Under the pieces are notes generated by a model. That model saw only the letters and a list, made by a program, of their open reading frames with translations, had not been told where the DNA came from and did no database searches. Position numbers and translations under genes: made by a program. Below are positions 45,829 through 50,913 of a stretch of DNA of 50,913 bases, piece by piece. The stretch lies in contig CAITLJ010000050.1 in the NCBI GenBank assembly GCA_903893215.1, positions 1 through 50,913 of the forward strand, given 5' to 3'. The DNA comes from an uncultured Ferrovum sp. Its GTDB lineage: Bacteria > Pseudomonadota > Gammaproteobacteria > Burkholderiales > Ferrovaceae. Position 1 is the first letter of the stretch, and each line of letters opens with the position of its first letter.

Positions 45829-46524
45829 TCAGTGGCCGCTCAACATTGCGTTAGTCTTCCGGCACTCCTCCATGATCATAGGACGCGCTGACGCCGAAGC
45901 CTTCAAATATCGCAGCAGGCAGTCCCCACTTTTAGTCATGAGAAGCGCTGGCCCATCCTCTGGACTCCATGTGGATCCATATCGATCCTTGGCGTGGAAG
46001 TCAAACGTGACTCCGTCGTTACCTAAGGATAACTCATCCCGGTATCGTACACCCCCGAGGCCAGTAAACCAGCCGTCGAGGAACGACGCCGCATCCGCCG
46101 TCGATAGATCCACCCGAGCGCGTTCGACTTTCTGATCCTTTCGGGGGGCAAGAGTCCAACTCCCTCCCGCAGTCCGGTCGTAATTCCATATCATGGTCTT
46201 GACGGTCACGAGTTCTGCCTGAAAGGGAATTGCGTCCAAGCTCATTCCTGCCTTTGCGTTGGTCAGGTTGCGGTTGATCACAACGGCGTATTCGGGAAAG
46301 AAGCTCGGCTTCACCACCATCCACCCGTCAGTGTACTTGTTACCAATAAGCGTCCTGAACACGACGGCGTTATAATCCTCAGGGTCCTCACTGTCGAAGG
46401 GTGGAAGCGGGGTTAATACCGAAGTGAAGGCCAACGAAGCTGCGGTTGAGCGGACAGCCAACATCAGCCCTACAAGCAACGAAAAACACCGAGGCACAAG
46501 GGTGCCCACGCGTATGCTGCTCAT
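45829..46524 (-). CDS. exported protein of unknown function
   Basis: 231 residues from ATG 46524, chosen because it puts a signal peptide at the N terminus (CFSLLVGLMLAVRSTAAS); ATG 46575 and 46599 are alternatives. The mature part has no motif I recognise: VVFRTLIGNKYTDGWMVVKP, LDGWFTGLGGVRYRDEL, GPALLMTKSGDCLLRYLKAS. Two Cys lie near the C terminus. It sits at the distal end of the Rhs toxin-immunity array and, like the immunity candidates, is exported, so it could be an orphan immunity protein; that is inference only. Confidence 0.65.
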   Translation of the reverse strand: MSSIRVGTLVPRCFSLLVGLMLAVRSTAASLAFTSVLTPLPPFDSEDPEDYNAVVFRTLIGNKYTDGWMVVKPSFFPEYAVVINRNLTNAKAGMSLDAIPFQAELVTVKTMIWNYDRTAGGSWTLAPRKDQKVERARVDLSTADAASFLDGWFTGLGGVRYRDELSLGNDGVTFDFHAKDRYGSTWSPEDGPALLMTKSGDCLLRYLKASASARPMIMEECRKTNAMLSGH

Positions 46525-46753
46525 GCCGTAGTGACTTCTTTGCAGAGCGCATTTTCGTAGCCACGCATATCTCATGGTCCTAAGCCTCAGCGGCCACAAA
46601 GAGCATCAACCTTTCCAGCGGAAGACTTGATAGAAAACGAATCGCTCTGCTAGTTTTCAACTGTGAAGCGGATGTTCGAGCCCACAAGGTGCCACGTCGA
46701 CTTCTCCTGAAAGGGGACAGCGTTACGAGCAAGGTTTCCATTGGTTGGTTGCG

Positions 46754-47284
46754 CTACTCATCCGCGCCGAACTCTTTGCAGAACGCGCTCGGATCGCTTG
46801 CCCATTTGTCCCGCCTTCGCGCCTCTGCGCTTATAATCGAAGCGCCAGCGGGTGTTGTATTATTAATATCGAAATGGCTGCCACTGCATAAGCTGACCGA
46901 CCCAGTTGGCGAGATATTAAGCAAGACGTTGTCGCCAATGGAAAAACGTACTCCGCAAGACGACTCAGATCCAGATGTGAATACCATAAGCCGTTTTGCC
47001 GGATCTCCCTTGAATGCCGTAACAACTTCCAGTTCGGCGATTGAAATGTGTCGCCGAACGTTAGATTGGGAGAATGAAAGAGAATACGGAATGAACGGCG
47101 CAGTATCGTCGCGCACTTCAGTAGTCATAAGAATTGTGCCGTAGACTATCTCGTGAGCGCGGCAAAACTGGTGCTCCTCAGTCAGCAGGGGGCAATCACA
47201 TGCGAACGCGATAAATGACCAAAGCGAGAACGGTGCGAGAAGCAATCGCCGCGCGAGGAGGGTCAGACTCGTTTTCGGCGTCAT
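46754..47284 (-). CDS. TIMP/netrin-like exported immunity candidate
   Basis: 176 residues. The signal peptide would be cleaved after SFIAFA (residue 28), leaving Cys at position 1 of the mature protein. The mature N terminus then reads C-D-C-P with FC at 12-13, the same C-x-C-x8-F-C spacing as animal TIMPs, whose Cys1 chelates the active-site zinc of metzincins. Further TIMP/NTR-like features follow: HEIVYGTI, VVTAFKGDPAKRLMVF, SSCGVRFSIGDNVLLN and SLCSGSHFD. The ATG overlaps the stop of the metzincin-like Rhs toxin by 4 nt (ATGA). Role inferred: periplasmic immunity by zinc-site block. A lipoprotein is possible, but AFAC is a poor lipobox. Confidence 0.75.
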   Translation of the reverse strand: MTPKTSLTLLARRLLLAPFSLWSFIAFACDCPLLTEEHQFCRAHEIVYGTILMTTEVRDDTAPFIPYSLSFSQSNVRRHISIAELEVVTAFKGDPAKRLMVFTSGSESSCGVRFSIGDNVLLNISPTGSVSLCSGSHFDINNTTPAGASIISAEARRRDKWASDPSAFCKEFGADE

Positions 47285-48012
47285 TTTAAATAGACGCTCT
47301 GAAGTTGGCTAGTGTTCGGCTTATTTGGATACAACAGGAAGCCGCCGGCCGCCCCAGGCTGGTCGATTGAATCAATCGGGCCCGTGAAGCCACTAAGATC
47401 AATCTCATTATGCAATCCGGCAATTCCTCGTGCCGTAAAGGCCTGCGTGAAATCTTGAGCCGTCACTTTTCTAGGAACTCCGGCTTCTGCATTCATAATG
47501 TCTGAGCCGGGCTGGTTGTGCCCAAGATACGATGCGTCTGGAGCAATCAAGTGAAAGTCTTCATGCAGAATTGTATTCTTTGACGCATTCGCAGGAAAGG
47601 TGGCGCTTAGCAAAGAATCAGTCGCAAACGGATTTGATTGACCTCCATTGCCCAAGATCGTATTACCGTTTACATCCTGACCAAGATTCCCGGCCTTAAC
47701 GACGTTTATATCAATACCACCAAAAACAGGAGCGTTGTTGGGCGTAGGATTGACGCGCGTCGTGATCGTGTATGGTGGGAAAGTGCCACTTAGTCCACTC
47801 TCGGTAGTCGTGATGTATCTTTGCTGAAAGGAAGCTGAATTTCCATTGCCTGTAAAATAGACATTACGAAAATCTATATTGATTGAATTCGGATTTGTCG
47901 GATTTTGCGTAACATAGACCTGCTGGCCAGTCGGGTCATTTCCGTTCACGGGATTGTTGCCGGTGTAGGCGTAGTACTTCGCGCGGTAGTAGCTAATCAA
48001 TGCGGAAGCCAT
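47281..48012 (-). CDS. displaced Rhs toxin cassette, metzincin-like
   Basis: 243 residues. It starts with a remnant of an Rhs core end (ISYYRAKYYAYTGNNPVNGN, then DPTG) and continues into a toxin domain with TILHEDFHLIAPDASYLGHN followed by GSDIMNAE: an HExxH zinc motif, a later His and a Met-turn-like SDIM, as in metzincin-type metallopeptidases. It ends with the shared tail GGFLLYPNKPN. It has no full Rhs shell, so it is a cassette displaced from a full gene; the start overlaps the upstream immunity gene by 20 nt, with no good ribosome site. It may be silent until recombined into the intact rhs gene or expressed by coupling. Confidence 0.78.
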   Translation of the reverse strand: MASALISYYRAKYYAYTGNNPVNGNDPTGQQVYVTQNPTNPNSINIDFRNVYFTGNGNSASFQQRYITTTESGLSGTFPPYTITTRVNPTPNNAPVFGGIDINVVKAGNLGQDVNGNTILGNGGQSNPFATDSLLSATFPANASKNTILHEDFHLIAPDASYLGHNQPGSDIMNAEAGVPRKVTAQDFTQAFTARGIAGLHNEIDLSGFTGPIDSIDQPGAAGGFLLYPNKPNTSQLQSVYLK

Positions 48013-48523
48013 CCCATCGCAATGGCCCTTGCAAGTTCAACGCCACGAAGATGTGCGATGCTACATCGTAGAGCAAGCCCCAGCGCATAGAATTAGCATC
48101 ATTTAACGGAAGCAATTGGCCCTGCGCAACTTGCGTAGCCCACTCATCAGGCACTAAGCTTCTTGCAGTGCCAATCAGGCAAATCAGCTTTCGACCAGCT
48201 ATATTGACGCCGACGTATTGTTGTAGGTCGCTAATCGCTCGCTCCGAGAAGTCTCGGTGCCCCTGCTCTGCAACGCCTGCCAGGAAGCCAGGGAGTCGAT
48301 GCTGAAGCTCAGCAAACTCAGACTCTGACGGCCGCCATAGTGACGTTATAGTTCCTGCATTCGGCAAACGACACTCGTTAAGATCCCTGCCGGCATCAAC
48401 GATTTGTAAGGGCGTTCCAAAATAGGCTTGGGCAGCCGGCGCCGCTTCCGATAGCGGCGTATTCGAGATCACGACTAGCATTAGAAGTACGGTTAGTCGC
48501 CTCGCAATCTGCCAGTGCGTCAC
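47993..48523 (-). CDS. exported immunity candidate for M91-like toxin
   Basis: 176 residues starting at GTG 48523, which overlaps the preceding toxin stop by 4 nt. Signal peptide RLTVLLMLVVISNTPLSEAA. The mature part has two Cys (NECRLPNAG, KLICLIGTA) that could pair in the periplasm. No known family recognised. Position and export signal make it the presumed immunity protein for the toxin just upstream. Confidence 0.7.
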   Translation of the reverse strand: MTHWQIARRLTVLLMLVVISNTPLSEAAPAAQAYFGTPLQIVDAGRDLNECRLPNAGTITSLWRPSESEFAELQHRLPGFLAGVAEQGHRDFSERAISDLQQYVGVNIAGRKLICLIGTARSLVPDEWATQVAQGQLLPLNDANSMRWGLLYDVASHIFVALNLQGPLRWDGFRID

Positions 48524-49275
48524 TTGCTGTAAGCGCCTTGCAGAGAATTATTATTAGGTTTGTTGGGATAAAGCAGAAACCCACCGTCCGCACCGGGAGC
48601 ATCGACTGAGTCACGGTGGATCGTCCCGGTGGTGGGATCGTAGGTTAGAGGTCTAGATAAGTAGCTTTGTCCTTGCTGCGGGGTGAGCACAGCGGTCTGA
48701 TTTCCGTTCAGAAGCTGGTTAAATGCCGGTTGATAGGACGGGTAGGCAACCCGAATTAACCCATCGTTCGGAGTGGCGAGTGGGTTCTCCCAGCTGTTTA
48801 CGTTATTCATCTGCAAGTTCGCATCATTGTTAATGTCGTAGCGATTTGCAGGATCGGTGTGGCCTAGCTCGTGCCCAAGCACTCGCGACAGGCTGGGCGT
48901 CGTAATTAGATACGTACCTGTATCGGCTGACTGGAAGAGTTGTGGGAGGAAATGGTTAGGGTCGATCGTGATGTTCGCCCCTGGATACGCGCCATTACCG
49001 CCGGGGAGCCACGTCGTCTGATTGAGGCCGGCGTTATTAAGTGAAAAAGTCGTGGTCGCAGGCGATATATCGAGGGACTCAATAAGATCACGTCCGGCGA
49101 GCGTGTTGGAGATATTGTTGAACGCTGGCGCTAGTGTGTTGAGAGCGCCACCTTGGAAATTTATGTCGGTACCTGTTGGGTCGTTCGCATTCACAGGGTT
49201 GTTGCCGGCATATGCATAGAATTTATTAATTGTGAAGCTTGAAGTGAACTCCAAAGTACTCAGATGCCACATCAA
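48520..49275 (-). CDS. displaced Rhs toxin cassette, M91/NleD-like
   Basis: 251 residues. After FYAYAGNNPVNANDPTG (an Rhs core end) comes a toxin domain with SRVLGHELGHTDPANRYDIN, an HExxH zinc-peptidase motif, then SWENPLATPNDGLIRVAYP, which resembles the ENxLR...G..LR..Y pattern of NleD (M91) peptidases. It ends with GGFLLYPNKPN and YSK. The start overlaps the upstream immunity gene by 50 nt and has no clear ribosome site; a start further inside, nearer the Rhs motif, is possible. Truncated Rhs shell, so a displaced cassette. Confidence 0.78.
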   Translation of the reverse strand: MMWHLSTLEFTSSFTINKFYAYAGNNPVNANDPTGTDINFQGGALNTLAPAFNNISNTLAGRDLIESLDISPATTTFSLNNAGLNQTTWLPGGNGAYPGANITIDPNHFLPQLFQSADTGTYLITTPSLSRVLGHELGHTDPANRYDINNDANLQMNNVNSWENPLATPNDGLIRVAYPSYQPAFNQLLNGNQTAVLTPQQGQSYLSRPLTYDPTTGTIHRDSVDAPGADGGFLLYPNKPNNNSLQGAYSK

Positions 49276-49660
49276 TGGTATCCGAATCGCTTGAACCGTC
49301 CTTTATTATCATCATCGCTTTGGACTTGCGCAAAAGAATAAACCCGCAACAACTACCCAGTGGATCCTTACCAAGTGTTAGCTTGGCCACCTTTATTCCG
49401 CTAAGCTGAAGCTCGGCACATCGAACGCTAAATACTTTGATGCCTCCCGACTCAAGGACGGCCCCCGCAGATTGAGAACTTTCCGCGAATTCACCAATAG
49501 CTCCTCTTTCTTCTTCGGGCGCCCCGTCTCCGCCAAAACCTATGTTGGAATAAAAAATTACCGTATCGCGAATGACCCTTATCTTGCAGCTGTCAGCCGC
49601 ATCCGCGATGGACAATGACGACATGAGGATAAGACACAGGCCGAGAAAACGTGATCTCAT
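49226..49660 (-). CDS. exported immunity candidate for M15-like toxin
   Basis: 144 residues. Signal peptide SRFLGLCLILMSSLSIADA, cleavage before ADSC. The mature part has Cys residues (SCKI, VRCAE, GSCCGFILL) and beta-rich sequence. No known family recognised. It overlaps the stop of the full rhs gene by 4 nt (ATGA), the normal place for the cognate immunity gene. A periplasmic location fits a toxin that attacks peptidoglycan. Confidence 0.72.
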   Translation of the reverse strand: MRSRFLGLCLILMSSLSIADAADSCKIRVIRDTVIFYSNIGFGGDGAPEEERGAIGEFAESSQSAGAVLESGGIKVFSVRCAELQLSGIKVAKLTLGKDPLGSCCGFILLRKSKAMMIIKDGSSDSDTIDVASEYFGVHFKLHN

Positions 49661-50913
49661 TTCCTGTAAACCTCTTGCAGGCCATTCGTATTTGGCTTAT
49701 TCGGATAGAGAAGAAAGCCTCCCGCAGCCGCACCTCCAGACGCGGAGTCGGACACACCGAAAGTACTCGCTGCCGGGAAATCAAAATCACGCGTCAACTT
49801 GCTGGTGTTATCATTGTAATACGCCTGATTTTTGGCAATCGAGTCAGCCCTGCTTAAATAGCCATAAGCAGCCGGGTCGGCAGAGTAATGAGGCCTATCG
49901 CCCGGGAATGGCGAAAGCCCATACAAAGCGGCGATTTCATTGGCCTCACTTTTGTATTCAGGCCGCACGCCAAGTCCGTTGATATCTATAGCCAAGCCGC
50001 CTTCGTGGAAACTTGTTCCGGGCTTAGCCACCGGATTTGGGTTGTTCGCCCTGTCAGCATACAGCGCAGCCTGCTCAGCCGTTGTCCTGAATGCCAAGTT
50101 AACCGTTACGGGAATTCCAGCGGCCTGCAGATCACTGAAGAAGTGTTGAAACGCATAGGCAGCTTGAGTATCGACAAGGAACATTTGGTCTTTATGTTGC
50201 GTATTTGGCAATATAATCGGAACCAGATCAAGCCCCGTCGGGTCATTGGCATTAACTGGATTGTTGTTCGCATATGCATACCAGTTGATGCCCGCCGCGA
50301 ATCCCTTCGGGTCTTCGCTGACGAATCGCCCAACCGTGGGATCGTAGTAGCGGGCGCGGTAGTAGTACAGCGCGGTGTCGACGTCGAGTTCGCGACCGGT
50401 GTACTTCAAAGGATTCGACGTGCTGCCGGTGTCGCTGAGCAGGTTCCCGAAGGCACTATAGGTGCTGTTCTCGAAGGCGGCGCCCGTCTCGCTGGACACC
50501 GCCGTCACATTCATCTCGTTGTCGTGGTGGTAGATGTACGGTCCCCAGTTGCCCTTGGGGTCGAACTGCCAGCTCGCAATCAGCTCATCGGTGGACAGCC
50601 CGCGGAAGTACTTGGCCTGGATGTTGGCCCCCGAGTAGATGGCCTCCAAATGTTCGCCTTCCAGGTAGTAGTCCCGGCTACCCAGGCTGGAGCCGCGGGT
50701 TCCAATCCGGTAGTCCATCGGGTCGTAGAGCGGCGACAGGGTGACGGACCCCGCAACAATCGTCTTTGCGCGCCGCTTCTGGTCCCAAGCCATGGTCTTG
50801 GCCCCTGTTCCGGTCTGTGCCAGCAGGCCGCCTTCGTCGTCGTAGCTGAAGCCCTTCTCGATGGCGCCGGTGATGGTACTGGTGTGAACAGCCTTCAGGC
50901 GGTTGCTGCTCGG
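49657..50913 (-). CDS. Rhs protein with M15-like peptidase toxin, 5' end outside window
   Basis: The frame is open to the right edge, so only the last 418 residues are seen. YD-repeat/Rhs sequence leads to the core end LKYTGRELDVDTALYYYRAR, YDPTVGRFVSEDPKGF and NWYAYANNNPVNANDPTG, where the variable toxin begins. The toxin has AFRTTAEQAALYADRANN, KPGTSFHEGGLAIDING and RPHYSADPAAYG, the HxxxxxxD and H zinc ligands of VanY/M15 D-Ala-D-Ala carboxypeptidases. It probably cuts peptidoglycan cross-bridge peptides in the periplasm of a target cell. It ends with GGFLLYPNKPN and YRK. A type VI or other Rhs delivery gene is not in the window. Confidence 0.88.
   Translation of the reverse strand, partial: PSSNRLKAVHTSTITGAIEKGFSYDDEGGLLAQTGTGAKTMAWDQKRRAKTIVAGSVTLSPLYDPMDYRIGTRGSSLGSRDYYLEGEHLEAIYSGANIQAKYFRGLSTDELIASWQFDPKGNWGPYIYHHDNEMNVTAVSSETGAAFENSTYSAFGNLLSDTGSTSNPLKYTGRELDVDTALYYYRARYYDPTVGRFVSEDPKGFAAGINWYAYANNNPVNANDPTGLDLVPIILPNTQHKDQMFLVDTQAAYAFQHFFSDLQAAGIPVTVNLAFRTTAEQAALYADRANNPNPVAKPGTSFHEGGLAIDINGLGVRPEYKSEANEIAALYGLSPFPGDRPHYSADPAAYGYLSRADSIAKNQAYYNDNTSKLTRDFDFPAASTFGVSDSASGGAAAGGFLLYPNKPNTNGLQEVYRK

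Noticed and set aside
46689-47144. 151-residue plus-strand frame
   Set aside because: Antisense to the TIMP-like gene, which has a signal peptide and 4-bp coupling to its toxin.

Overview
The window is high-GC DNA from a betaproteobacterium, most likely Burkholderiales. The clues are the gene orders rpsF-priB-rpsR-rplI-dnaB-alr-radA and tig-clpP-clpX-lon, the hopanoid genes hpnC-hpnD-hpnE, and the codon use. I cannot name a genus. Everything was read by eye; no database search was run.

Layout. (1) 1-7940, minus: most of a giant repetitive protein (at least 2646 residues) made of 8/9-residue units, running off the left edge. (2) 8300-17487: tRNA-Leu(CAG), then rnr-rlmB, the rpsF-priB-rpsR-rplI operon with a clear promoter and terminator, then dnaB-alr-radA. 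(3) 17607-24956: four membrane proteins with histidine-kinase-like cytoplasmic parts around one FixJ-type response regulator, then a PAS protein with a degenerate GGDEF domain. The kinase functions seem divided among the proteins: three keep a histidine in the phosphoacceptor helix but lack a good ATPase domain, and the fourth has a good ATPase domain but Arg where the His should be. This is the best candidate here for an undescribed signalling system. (4) 24938-28910, minus: hpnC-hpnD-hpnE, which make squalene, translationally coupled to an SDR-like protein that has lost its catalytic residues. (5) 28970-35597: tRNA-Leu(TAG), tig, clpP, clpX, lon (with a heat-shock-type promoter), tRNA-Val, tRNA-Asp.

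(6) 35.6-50.9 kb is accessory in character. It holds a flavin reductase, a glycine-zipper protein and a transaldolase-like protein without its Schiff-base lysine. An RsbQ-type hydrolase is coupled to a PAS-GGDEF-EAL protein and faces a convergent second PAS-GGDEF-EAL protein. A small secreted protein, a TonB-like protein and an exported orphan follow. The right edge is the 3' part of an rhs gene followed by two displaced toxin cassettes. The three Rhs-type toxins look like peptidases (M15-like, M91/NleD-like, metzincin-like). Each overlaps by 4 bp an exported, presumably periplasmic, immunity candidate, and all three end in the same short tail around GGFLLYPNKPN. The immunity candidate of the metzincin-like toxin resembles animal TIMPs: after predicted signal cleavage it would begin C-x-C-x8-F-C with Cys at position 1, so it may block a metalloprotease by a TIMP-like mechanism.
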